From NCBI RefSeq assembly GCF_001039355.2, contig NW_019775493.1, positions 166,236-230,235 on the forward strand: 64,000 bases of DNA, written 5' to 3'. This document shows positions 52,333 to 63,728 of the stretch, piece by piece; position 1 is the first letter of the stretch, and each line of letters begins with the position of its first letter. Origin of the DNA: Lingula anatina (Eukaryota > Brachiopoda > Lingulata > Lingulida > Lingulidae). The notes under the pieces were generated by a model. It did not search any database and was not told the origin of the DNA. It worked only from the letters and a program-made list of their open reading frames with translations. The position numbers and the translations under genes were made by a program.

Positions 52333-53118
52333 CTACAAAAGAGAAAGAAAATTTAACAGTTTACTTCAGTGAAAAAACTATCCCCTTCACAAACTCGTAA
52401 AAGTAAACAATTGAGTTCTTCAAACTGTTGCACCAGCTGATAATGAAAGTTTCACTACTATAGCTGCATGGCCTACTATAGTGGCCTTCTTTCCCTTCAT
52501 CTTTGCTGAAACTTAAAATATATCCTTAAAATTTGGATAAGAATTACTGAAAATAATATATATATATACCTATATAGTATTTACAATTTGTGAACTTTGA
52601 GCATAGGGAGCATTCAGATAAACACATCATACTAGTTGGGTCTGTCCAACTCAGCGGGGACTATGGGCGGCCAAAAGGGCAAAAAATCATNTTGGTTCTG
52701 GGTCATGTTACAAGTCCATTCTCAGTCTGTAGTAGAGAAGAAAGTTATGTGAAAAATAATTATTGGATCTGCAAGTAATTATATAAACACTGAAAAAATC
52801 CTGGAAGCTGATAGAGTAACAATGGTAAAAACATTAATTTAATGCACCTAGCTTAAAGGGTGCATTTTATAGCACGTGTTCCAAAAGGCCACCATTGCGA
52901 TGACAACACGCTTGAATTCGACAAGCTAGTTATCAATCACCTTGACTCGCTATTCTTTCGGTATGGCACGTTTCTTGACAGGAGACGTTCGATTTAACCT
53001 GCATGTCCATAATTTAGTGCAATTTAAATACCTTTTTGTTGTAAAAATAATTGCTAACATAGCTAAAGCTTTCCAGTAATAGACATTTAGTGTCAACAGT
53101 GAGCAATATTACATTGTA

Positions 53119-53153
<35 letters not shown>

Positions 53154-53240
53154 ATTTATTTATTTATTTATAAAGTGCGCAAGTAGCCATGTACACTAAG
53201 CTACAATTCTTAATTGCATGTGGTTTGTCTCCAAGCTTAC

Positions 53241-55943
53241 CATTATAATATTGACATCTGGTGACTTATCGTCTGCCTTCATGCTTATCCCAACGAAGGA
53301 CTGAACGAAATAATCGTACAGGAGGGTGGTCACACTGTCCCGTAAACTCCAATTGCTTTGATACCACGTACCTTTAAAATAAACGACATTCTACAACTCT
53401 CTATTTATGAGCCTAAACCGTAAATCTATACAAATCTCATCAATTTTGAAGAAGCAGTTTTATGAGAGAGGCAAATTCTATCATTATTGTAACGGCTAGG
53501 TGTATAAAATGGGGAAATGATTTGAGAAGAATTACCTATGGTTTTCCAACCACCTGCTTTGCTGATGGCTTCAAGAAGCGGTTTCGCACCGACTCGGTCG
53601 ATGGCATTCGTGTCCATGCAACTTTTATAAAGTAACTTAACCTTCCTCTCAAATGATTCGCTAGAATTCCACTCTGAAGGTTTCTGTAAAATCTCTTTGT
53701 TTTTCGACTTGATTTTCTTGTCGAATAAATTAAAGTTGTTCCAACTGAAAAGATAGCGACTATATTGTGATTACCATGACTAAAATTTATTGTTTATACC
53801 GTAACATAAATGACAACAGAACTAACACTTAGTGCATGTTTAACTTCATTTTCGGAGTCTATTTGGGTCCTAGCTGCATCCAAAAAAGCCGCCTCGAGAT
53901 GGCTTTCGTTTTGCAATTGTCTCCCTACTCTGGCCAGGGTGGAAAAACAAGGATTCCTTCTTTAAGACAATATTCCTGATAATAGATGCACACATATATG
54001 TACGCTGTATGCTAATATACAGGCGCAAATTCAGATTATAATTATCTTGAATAAACAAAGCTTTTACTTTGAGTGGTGACAATCAAGGTACATGTAGGTC
54101 AAATCCTTCCTGAAACGTTCTTTTACTAACATCGAAAAGTCGATTTTACGTTGTCTGCTAATATATGCGATTTTAGTATTAAAAAAAGAAGAAAAAAAAA
54201 AGATCTCAAGATAGTGATGGACCGAATAATGACGCATAAAACCGCATAATGTATTTTTTCCTCTTGGCTAAGCGGAGATGTGGTGATATTTTTGTTTCCA
54301 ACTCCGCCTAACAACATGGGGAGCGGCTGGACCGACAATCCCTTTTCAAAATTTGTAATCTTTCGTGAAAAAATTGATATTTTACCTGAAATGTTCCTTG
54401 AGGTAATTTAAGTTCAAAAATTCAAAATAATAATCAATGTAATCGCTTTCTGTAGTAATAACGCTCTTATTAAGGGGTAATTGTTTGATGTCATAATAAT
54501 AAATGAATAAAGGATGGTTGTGCTTGTAAAAAGACAGTTTCAGCAAACCTAGTATTCCGTGGCGGATTTGGGGGGTGGGGGGTGGGGGGGGGGGGTTAGG
54601 GGGATCCTGACCCCTTTCGCTTTCTGAAAAAAAGTCCCCTCTTGAAATTTGAAATTCGACCAGCTGAATCATAGTGCTAAACCGTACAAAATGGCACCGT
54701 TCGCCCTCTAAAATACCAAAAATTATCGGGGCCCTTCAGCGGGCCCTGAACCCCAAGCCAAAGGGGGGGGGGGGGGGGGGTCCCAGAAAATAAACCTGGA
54801 TCTGCCCCTGGTATTACCATATTTGCAATGTCAATGTAATGTCTTGGCTATATCAATTCAAAAACTAAACACCGTAAGTGTTTTCAGAGCGACACGTTAA
54901 AGGCCAATAGAGGGCGATAGTGAGCTCTTCATGCTGATTTGTAAAACAGCTATGCGTGCAAAATAAGGAAATAAATAGGAAAAAAATACCATGTGAAACG
55001 TCAATGTTGCATGTCTTGGCAATATCAATTTAGTATCTATGTGTTTCTAGTGAAGAGTTCAGTTGGGGTCGCTCTTTACACAGCACGTCATTACTACCCA
55101 CTACCAGGATCACATATTTTATGATGTAGGGTACATTTTCATCTGTAAATATCTGATGAAAAATCAATCTGTGGTTCTGGTAGGGGGCGGGTTATTACTG
55201 CAAAGGGATGATAAGAATAAAGGAAAGAATTAATGGCACATATAAAACATTTTTTATTTGTAAAACTAGTGCAACTCTCGCATTTTAGTAAACCACTACT
55301 TTCTAATCTTGGCTCAAAATAAATTGTTCGCTACGGTACTTCCTTTTCATTTTTCACGTTGCCACATGTACGCGTATAAAAGTTCACGAACAAAGAATGC
55401 CGAGACTTCTGCACCCATGTGCGTGTAGTTGTAAAATTCATTACTACATCTATGTTAACCAAAATACAATTGAAAAAATAATGAAACGTGCAACAAAATT
55501 CTCTACACCAACTGGTCTTTATTAAGTATGTAACGCCAAGCCTACCTGCTTTGGGAGTCCGGAATTGGGTTCTTCTTTAACCATCCATCACACGAAAAAC
55601 GAAAAAAATCTTCGCAGGGATCGACAGAGACGTTGATGTTTGACAAAATTGCATCCGCAGATTTAATACATTCTTGTGTCATACAATAAAGGGACGCGGC
55701 TCTGGGTGGCAATGTCGTCTGCGAAGTTAAACTCGAGGGGAATATGTGAACCAAACCGTATACCCCAAGGACCAAAATCAAGACCAACAAAACTACGGCA
55801 ACAGCGCAGAAAAAGAGGACAAAACCCAAACATTTCTCTCTCGAAGTCCATCTTCTGCCCTCTTGTTTAGGATCTGTAAGATTGGTCTTGCTGTTAAAGT
55901 CCATTTCCATTTCATTTGCGTTTTCGTGCGGCGATTCCGACAT
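53241..55943 (-). CDS. M13 peptidase exons 1-3, copy B (partial gene)
   Basis: Minus-strand exons 55943-55546, 53744-53536 and 53371-53241 are intact, have identical lengths and phases to exons 1-3 of the gene at 39552-50852, and differ by few residues (for example NLTD for NLTE, YKSCMDT for YLSCMDT). Exons 4-19 are absent because the copy is cut at the n at 52691. It encodes only tail, anchor and the start of the ectodomain. Most likely an allelic duplicate left by assembly rather than a truncated gene. Confidence 0.8.
54557..54810. mobile_element. MITE at the same site in segment B, internally shorter
   Basis: Same insertion site, same GTATT duplication (54552-54556, 54811-54815) and same termini as 49320-49719, but about 145 bases shorter. 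Most of the difference is one block between two ACAGAATTA direct repeats that is present in A and missing here. Confidence 0.8.
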
Positions 55944-57034
55944 CTTGCGATAATATTCAGCAACACTTTGTTTAGCGTTTGTTGCTTCAAATCCTTTTGA
56001 GATATGCCTTCATAGCAACAGGATTTTTATTTGAAAGATTAGTCACCACATTTAGGTGAATGTCTTTGTGCACGCGAATTTCGTTCAAGAAACAAATGTA
56101 AAGTGGGGTACTTCATTATAGGCCCTGATAACCGATTATGTACTATATACATTTTTGTATATAGATGGGGTACGCGGTAATAATTGGCCTACAAAGCCGT
56201 TGTGCATTTAACAAGAGCGATAATTAGAGAGGAAAATGGGTTACTTGATATCAAAAATGTATGTATTATGAGAGAGAGAGAGAGAGATGACAAACAGACT
56301 GACAAATAGACAAGCATGACCTGATAGGCTTGCAGCCGCAAAAATGAAAGTAAGAAACGAAACGGAAAACTTATACACTGTATTTCCGTTCAAATGACAC
56401 TTTGACGAATAATTGTTTGCTCTTTCTTCAGTAATTTACAACGTCTTGTGAAACCATTGGTACAATTTCATTATCTTAATATCATTTACATATTTTAAAA
56501 ATTTTTGTACAGACAATCTTCGTTTGTGAAAAAAAAACTTTGCTGGCGAGATACCTGTGAATTATTGCCATAATACGACCTCAATGTGTCTTTATATGGT
56601 TAAAAACATTTTACATTTTACATGGTTGTACATAAAACAATGCGATTTGAAAAGAAGCACATACAATTCATAATGGTGAGAAATGGAGATGGATTTCAAT
56701 CCTCCCCGGCGAATTTGAATAACTTATGAAAATCATACTAGAATACAGAGTTTACATTAAACAAATAAGGCACAGTCATTACGGAAAAAAACTTGAAAAT
56801 TTCGTCACTTAAAAATTAATTAATATTTTCAAATGCATGAATCCGACATGACCACATAAGGTGACAAAACTTTTCAAAATTATCGAGACGGCAGAGAGTC
56901 ATCTTCGAACAAAAATTTCAAGACCGACTAAATTTTCTAGTTTTTACTTTTTAACAACACTGGTCATTATAAGGTAAAAGCATTAACGCAATCAGTACTA
57001 AGTTCCTCGCCAATGGAAAACAACGTGGTGTCTT

Positions 57035-57220
57035 AAATCTTGATTGGTAGTGAAGACGATCACTCTGTCAATTTTTGAGACAATGTATACTAATTCATAA
57101 AGCCAATAAATTGGTAGTAAAGATGCTCAATTCTGTCAAATTTGAGACAATGTTTATATTCATTAAGCCAATCAATTGGCAGTGAAAACGACCAGTTTAG
57201 TCAATTTAGAGACGATGACA
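57035..57220. repeat. 65-bp tandem repeat including the caspase 3' coding end (B)
   Basis: Same three-unit array as at 51940-52126, overlapping the last codons and stop of the complete caspase gene. Confidence 0.8.
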
Positions 57221-58869
57221 GGCACCTGTTTCTTCTCATGGAGTGCTGGGTCACCCCTGCCTGATGTAGGACTGTATGTTTTGGAGGTGAACTCCTTAGC
57301 CATGTGATTACTTGCTCTTGTCAATATTCTTATGAGGTCCATTCCACTACTATAATGCTCATTTAACTTTGAACAGAGGCTTATTATGAAATAAGATCCA
57401 TTTGGTCCTTTGAATGAGAAAAATCCTACAAAATAGAAAGAAAATTTAAGAGTTTACTTCAGTGAAAAAACTATCCCCTTCACAAACGCGAAGTATTTAC
57501 AATTTGTGAACTTTGAGTGATAGGGAGCATTCAGATAAACACATCATACTAGTTGGGTCTGTCCAACTCAGCGGGGACTCTCAATTAGTACAATTGGCTT
57601 AAATAAATGACATGCCTCCTCAAACTGCTAGGGGGTAACTTTCTTTTGCGCTTGCCATGCCTGCACATGTTAATTAAAGCAGACCTTACACTAGAAATTA
57701 TTGAACCTGGGTCCTGGCATCATGCACTGGGATTTACCTGGAGGAGTGCTGTAAGCTGTCAAAAAGTTATTAAATGCTGGGATGTTTCTCATTTCTACTG
57801 GGGTAGAAGTTATTGTCCGTGGTGGGCCTGCTGAAACTTTGCCTGAATGGGCATCTTCTTGGACCAGAACACCATCATCAAGTCCAGTCCCTCGACATGC
57901 CTGAAAAAAAAAAAAACCTTTAGTGACACAAACTCTATATATTGTACCAAAAGGTGAGTGTAACCTGTGTTACACATTCTCCAACACACAATCACAAATG
58001 ATCCACAAAATCTGAGAAAGTAATATGGACTACGATATCAAAAATCAACAAAACCAAAGCTTTTGAATAAACTTAGAACTTACAATTTGACATTTAGATA
58101 TTTTGTATATTAAGATCTGAATCTGGTCTAAGAAATACACCTCAATTTGAGCCTAAGCCGAGACACATACAAGTATACACATACACAAGAAGAAACAAAG
58201 ACTGGCTACACATTAGACAATAACCATGACCCTGAGTGTTGAAAAAATTGAGGACTCCCGGCTTGTTTTCATTACCTGTATGAAAAACAACTTTGGCTTT
58301 CCTTTTAGTGATAAGCATGTGTCGTCTCGCAGTGGTTTCATAAACAGTTCAATATGAAGAGGACCTTCGTAGCAATGAATGAAACCCTGGCGAACTGGAT
58401 CATCTGATGCATCTGAGACCTCACCTCCATGAGAAAGTACAGCAAACACAATGCAGTCAGCGTCTTCATTGTATTTTTCATCTTTTGCAGCTGAAATGTA
58501 AATATGAATATGCCTAAGAAAAGTTTTTTTTTTCCGGATTTTCTCCAAAAAATGTAGTAAAAAAAAATTTTAAAAGAAAAAAAATGAATGTGGAACACTA
58601 GCCAAAAGCATCCTCACAGCCCAAATAGTTAATCAAAACAGAAAAATAGTGTGAAAAACAGACAAATCTGCATAAGTAAAATAAACTACTGTGAAACATC
58701 AGCCCAAACCTGACAATATGGATTCATACAATGGAAACTTGAATTCAAGGTGCTTTACTTTTTAGCATGATATTTAATCTTATTTCCTTCAATAACCCAT
58801 GCTACATCTTCAACATTAAACTAATCTTTATCATAGAACCATCCTAAAGTATCTTCATTTAATTAATGT

Positions 58870-58907
<38 letters not shown>

Positions 58908-60970
58908 GTTTATTTGAAACATTGCAACTAAAAGGTTGAAGTTGTACAGATAAATCTAGGACCATGAATAAAAATTATAAAGTAAAAATTAACATAAAAA
59001 ATATACATTAACTTAAAAATCAAAGTGACTTCAAAATAAATGTGCATAAAGCCAACAAATAAAAGCAAAAAGAGTTCAAGCCCAAAAGCCAGGAAAACAC
59101 TCAGGCACTCTGCTTAAACTTCAATAAAACAATGACAATGGCATGTTCATCTGCTTATTCATTACACAAATAGATATGAATTTGGGGTCCAAGACCTTGT
59201 GTAAAGACACAACAATGTAACACAGTAGTGTGTTTTAGATAAGTATTGTGTCACAAGGCGATAAGAAGCAAATACAAGTGTTACTTACAGTCTGATAATT
59301 TCTTACAATATCAGATGACCTTCGCTAAGGGACGTAGGTGTAAAAACAAGGCTAACCAGCTATGTTTATGCTGAAGTTAAAATGATCATATATTTATACA
59401 TTTATCAGAAATGAATCATATCCAAACTAGCTCTGTCCCTTACCTTCTTCAATAATCTTCAGTGATTCTGTTGAAGTTAATTGAGTTAATTTTGAACCTT
59501 TGTAAAACCTGATGTTTTCTGGGAGAATTTTTTTCTGTTTTAGTACTGCCTGGAAGGCCTTCTGACATTCTTCATAAGCAACAGAGGTATCTTTCTCTAA
59601 AATACAAGACATAAAAAATTAGAAAGAAAAATATGAAGTATTGCGTCAAGCACAATTTAGTAACTCAAAGACATCTATGAAATTTATATTATTATTTGAA
59701 AGTTTTTGCTACAAAAAATTCTTCCCAAAGTTTAATATTTAGGTGACGATTACTTGTACACATGTCCTTATCAATAAGCATTCAACATGCTGTTGGTCAC
59801 TTTATTCAGGTACTGGTATACTTGAACACACAAGAAACATAAATGAATTCAAATTAGTTCAAATATACATACCAGACCCATTTGCCTTAGCTATGAGTGA
59901 TTCTGACCCTGGCTGCACATGTATTCCATGATAGATGTGAATATCATCTTCAGCAAAACCTAACTTCTTGAAGGTTTCCACCAACATGTTGGCATCACAA
60001 ATAGAAGCTGAAAGGAGTAAAATCACCCTGTTAAAAAGGCATATTTCCAGCAATATCTGAAACCCTGAGTCAAATGGAATCCATGAGGAAACAACTGTGC
60101 AAACATGTGTTTTTAAAAATACTCTTTTGTATACACTTTATAATCTTACATTTCTATATATACATGTACATGTAGTTGAGATTTTTAATTAAAATGTGTA
60201 AAAGAAAAAAGGAATACAAGGTAAATATCAGCAAGAAATCCTCCAGCTTATACTATTTCTTACAGCTGAAACCTTTTTAAGTTTAAATGTCAAAAGAAAA
60301 AAGTGCAAGTGTACCAAGTCTTTTTTGAATTTTAGTTTTTGGATCATATTCCATGTGGTTAAATATTATTGCTCTTCCTCTTTTGCCATGCTTAAAATCG
60401 TAGCAGTGCAACTGCACGTCGTAAGTGCTGTCTCTGAAAATAAAGAAAAACATCAAAAATGCATCCTTTCTGCACAAAAACATGTATAACATGCATAAAA
60501 CTGAACGGTAGAGCATACATATGCCCTCTAGCATTGAATGCAGTTGGAAATTTTGGGTACTTTCGTTTTCAAAAAATGACAGGATTTAGCGTCAGCATGA
60601 TACATACATGTAAATAGATCTCCACATATACGTACTAACATAGTTTACGTCACATTCGAGTTAGCTGACTGTATTATAACTCATGACTAGGGAACATAGA
60701 TATATATTAAACTTTGAATGGTGTGCCTAAAACCTTAGACCTTGACTTAAAGGTAAGGTTTCCCGATAATCTACCGGTAGTGTTTTTTTAAATAGTGACA
60801 GATGAAGCATCGTTGAAATGAACTGTTTTGTTCGACCCATCGTCAGTGTGGTTTGTAAAGCAAAAACGACTTTTTAGCTTCAGTTATTTAGTCTCAACCT
60901 TGAGCAAGTTGAATATACATTACGAACAAATGATACAAATCGGTAAAACATACCCGCCACCCGCCGACAT
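57172..60970 (-). CDS. effector-type caspase, seven exons, two of them possibly alternative
   Basis: Minus-strand exons: 60970-60954, 60433-60315, 60007-59873, 59596-59444, 58490-58276, 57900-57738, 57425-57172. All junctions are GT-AG and in phase. A very short N-terminus (MSAGGG) and no CARD or DED indicate an effector-type caspase. Catalytic His is in VLSHGG (58.4 kb) and catalytic Cys in QACRG, which spans exons 5 and 6. The p10 part has FNNFLTAYSTPPG, GSYFIISLC and the end KKQVPVIVSKLTKL. In the known family this Cys protease cleaves after Asp and executes apoptosis. With both middle exons it is 351 residues. With only one of them it is about 300-306, the usual effector length. The last exon lies in repeated segment B. 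Confidence 0.9.
58869..58907. repeat. (ATA)n microsatellite
   Basis: A trinucleotide run in the caspase intron between exons 4 and 5. Confidence 0.95.
59444..59596 (-). CDS. caspase exon 4 (candidate alternative exon b)
   Basis: 51 codons, phase 1-1. Reads YEECQKAFQAVLKQKKI, NIRFYKGS, then LTSTESLKIIEE. It aligns end to end with exon 3 (FQAVLKQKK... versus FKKLGF..., NIRFYKGS versus DIHIYHGI), so it can replace exon 3 without a frame change. Confidence 0.75.
59873..60007 (-). CDS. caspase exon 3 (candidate alternative exon a)
   Basis: 45 codons, phase 1-1. Reads ASICDANMLVETFKKLGF, then HIYHGIHV, matching the conserved D..L...F..LGF block of the p20 subunit. Joining it directly to exon 5 gives a canonical spacing to the SHG motif. 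Confidence 0.8.
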
Positions 60971-61320
60971 CGCTGGTTGTTTTAAGGAAATTTTCCGATA
61001 ACACTTCCGGATTCGTTGCGCCCTCTATAGAGTGAGCTTAGAAATCTCACCTGTAGCAATCGGTGCATGATAGTTTAATTGATTTCTCTCACCCATGCAC
61101 TTAACGGCGATTAGGATGGTTAAATAAATACAAAAACACAAGTATTCAAATTTTGTTGAAATTTTTCTTAATTTTCTATTTTATTGGTGCTCTTCTCTTC
61201 ATTATACATACCATAGTAGTAGAGAAAACTTCTACGTACATACTAAGCACATATAAGCACAACTAGTGGAAATACTGCTACAAGAAAGCAAAAGTAATAT
61301 ATGGTTGAACATGAAATGAA
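60971..61320. other. caspase upstream DNA
   Basis: Sequence between the caspase start codon and segment C. It likely holds the promoter and 5' UTR. No TATA box or other gene was recognised. Confidence 0.4.
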
Positions 61321-61481
61321 ATAATATAACCGAACAAAGAACGCCGAGACTGCACTCGTGTAATTGTAAAAATTCATTACAACATCTATGTGAACCAAAA
61401 TACAATGAAAAAAATAATGAAACGTGCAACAAAATTCTCTACACCATCTGGTTTTTATTAAGAATGTAACGCCAAGCCTAC

Positions 61482-61881
61482 CTGCTATGGGAGTCCGGAA
61501 TTGGGTTCTTCTTTAACCATCCATCACACGAAAAACGAAAAAAAATCTTCGCAAGGATCGACAGAGACGTTGATGTTTGACAAAATTGCATCCGCAGATC
61601 TGATACATTCTTGTGTCATACAATAAAAAGACGCGGCTTTGGGTGGCAATGTCGTCTGCGAAGTTAAACTCGAGGGGAATATGTGAACCAAACCGTATAC
61701 CCCAAGGACCAAAATCAAGACCAACAAAACTACGGCAACAGAGCAGAAAAAGAGGACAAAAGCCAAACATTTCTCTCTCGAAGTCCATCTTTTGCCCTCT
61801 TGTTTAGGTTCTGTAAGATTGGTCTTGCTGTTAAAACTCCATTTCCATTTCATTTGCGTTTTCGTGCGGCGATTCCGACAT
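61482..61881 (-). pseudogene. frameshifted M13 exon 1 copy (C)
   Basis: Equivalent to 50852-50455 but 400 instead of 398 bases. One extra base near 61836 breaks the frame after MSESPHENANEMEM, and a second extra A in an A-run near 61540 breaks it again before the donor. The donor is still AG before GTAGG, but no further M13 exons follow: the caspase gene comes next. A dead fragment carried along with the duplicated segment. Confidence 0.85.
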
Positions 61882-62204
61882 CTTGCGATAACATTCAGCA
61901 ATACTTGGTTTAGCGTTTGTTGCTTCGAATCCTTTTGAGATATGCCTTCATAGCAACAGGATTTTTATTTAAAAGATCACAGTCACCACTGTTAGGTGAA
62001 TGTCTTTGTGCACGCGAATTTCCTTCAAGAAACAAATGTAAAGTGGGGTACTTCAAGTATTTATTATAGGCCCTGATGTACTATATACGTTTTTGTATAT
62101 ATAGATGGAGTACGCGGTAAGCACAATTGGCCAACAAAGCCGTTGTGTATTTAACAAGAGCGATATTTAGAGAGGAAATGGGTTACTTGATATCAAATAT
62201 ATAT

Positions 62205-62208
62205 GTAT

Positions 62209-62252
<44 letters not shown>
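62205..62252. repeat. (GA)n microsatellite
   Basis: Longer than the GA runs at the equivalent sites in A (about 51179) and B (about 56270). Confidence 0.9.
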
Positions 62253-62254
<2 letters not shown>

Positions 62255-62934
62255 GACAAACTGACTGACAAATAGACAAGCAAAAATGAAAGTAAGAAAC
62301 GAAACGGAAAACTTATACACCTTATTTTCGTTTAAATGACACTTTGACGAATAATTGTTTGCTCTTTCTTCAGTAATTTACAACGTCTTGTGAAACCATT
62401 GGTACAATTCCATTATCTTAATGCCATTTACATATTAAATGTATGTATACAGACAATCTTCGTTTGTGAAAAAACTTCGTTGGCGAGATACCTGTGAATT
62501 ATTGCCATAATACGACCTCAGAATGTCTTTATATGGTTAAAAAACATTTCACCTGTATTGGTTGTACATAAAACGATGCGATTTGAAAAGAAGCACATAC
62601 AATTCATAATGGTGAGAAATGGAGATGGATTTCAATCCTCCCCGGCGAATTTGAATAACTAATGAAAATCATTCTAGAATACAGAGTTTACATTGAACAA
62701 ATAAGGCACAGTCATTACGGAAAAAACTTGAAAATTTCGTCACTTAAAAATTAATTAATATTTTCAAATGCATGTATCCGACATGACCACATAAGGTGAC
62801 AAAACTTTTCAAAATTATCGAGACGACAGAGAGTCATCTTCGAACAAAAATTTCAAGACCGACTAAATTTTCTAGTTTTTAATTTTTAACAATACTGGTC
62901 ATTATAACTTAAAAGCATAAACGCAATCAGTACA

Positions 62935-63205
62935 ATGTTCCTTGATTGGCAGTGAAGAGATCACTCTGTCAATTTTTGAGACAATGTATGAATAGTCCAC
63001 TAAAACATTAAGCCAATCAATTGACAGTGAAGACGACAGGTTTAGTCAGTTTTGAGACAATATATTAATAGTCCACTTATTCATAAGCCAATCAATTGGT
63101 AGTGAAGACGCTCAATTTTGTCAAATTTGAGACATTGTTTATATTCATTAAGCCAATCAATTGGCAGTGAAGACGACCAGTTTAGTCAATTTTGAGACGA
63201 TGACA
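62935..63205. repeat. 65-75-bp tandem repeat including the caspase C end, four units (C)
   Basis: Four diverged units of the array seen with three units in A and B. Two units carry an added ATAGTCCACT segment. Confidence 0.8.
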
Positions 63206-63660
63206 GGCACCTGTTTCTTCTTAAGGAGTGCTGGGTAACCCTCGCCTCTTGTAGGACTGTACTCCTTAGCCATGTGACTACTTGCTCTTGTCAATATTCT
63301 TATGAGGTCCATTCCACTATTATAATGCTCATTTAACTTTGAACAGAGGCTTCTTATGAAATAAGATCCACGTGATCCTTTGGATGATGAAAACCCTTCA
63401 AAGGAGAAAATTTAACAGTTAACTCAAGCGAAAAAACTATCCCCTTCACAAACGCAGAGAAAACAGGTGAGCTCTTCAAACTGTTGCACCAGCTGATCAT
63501 GAAAGTTTCACTACTATAGCTGGCCTACTATTATGGCCTTCTTTCCCTTCATCTTTGCTGAATCTTAAAATATATCCTTAAAATTTGGAAAAGAATTACT
63601 GCAAATAATATATATATATATATATATCAGTGTTTACAATTTGTGAACTTNGCAGTAATA

Positions 63661-63728
<68 letters not shown>

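Larger units (their letters stand above)
47487..52662. repeat. segment A of the peptidase/caspase repeat
   Basis: Runs from M13 intron 3 through exons 3, 2 and 1 to the caspase last exon. Matches B (52692-57579) with scattered substitutions and indels, and partly matches C (about 61320-63820). The n at 52691 separates A from B. Confidence 0.9.
52692..57579. repeat. segment B of the peptidase/caspase repeat
   Basis: Begins at the n (52691) inside a copy of M13 intron 3 and continues through exons 3, 2 and 1 and the caspase last exon. Relative to A and C it lacks about 180 bases just upstream (caspase sense) of the last caspase exon, including an AT run. Confidence 0.9.

Noticed and set aside
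61482-61881. A second functional M13 gene start in segment C
   Set aside because: Two one-base insertions break the frame and no downstream M13 exons exist on that side.
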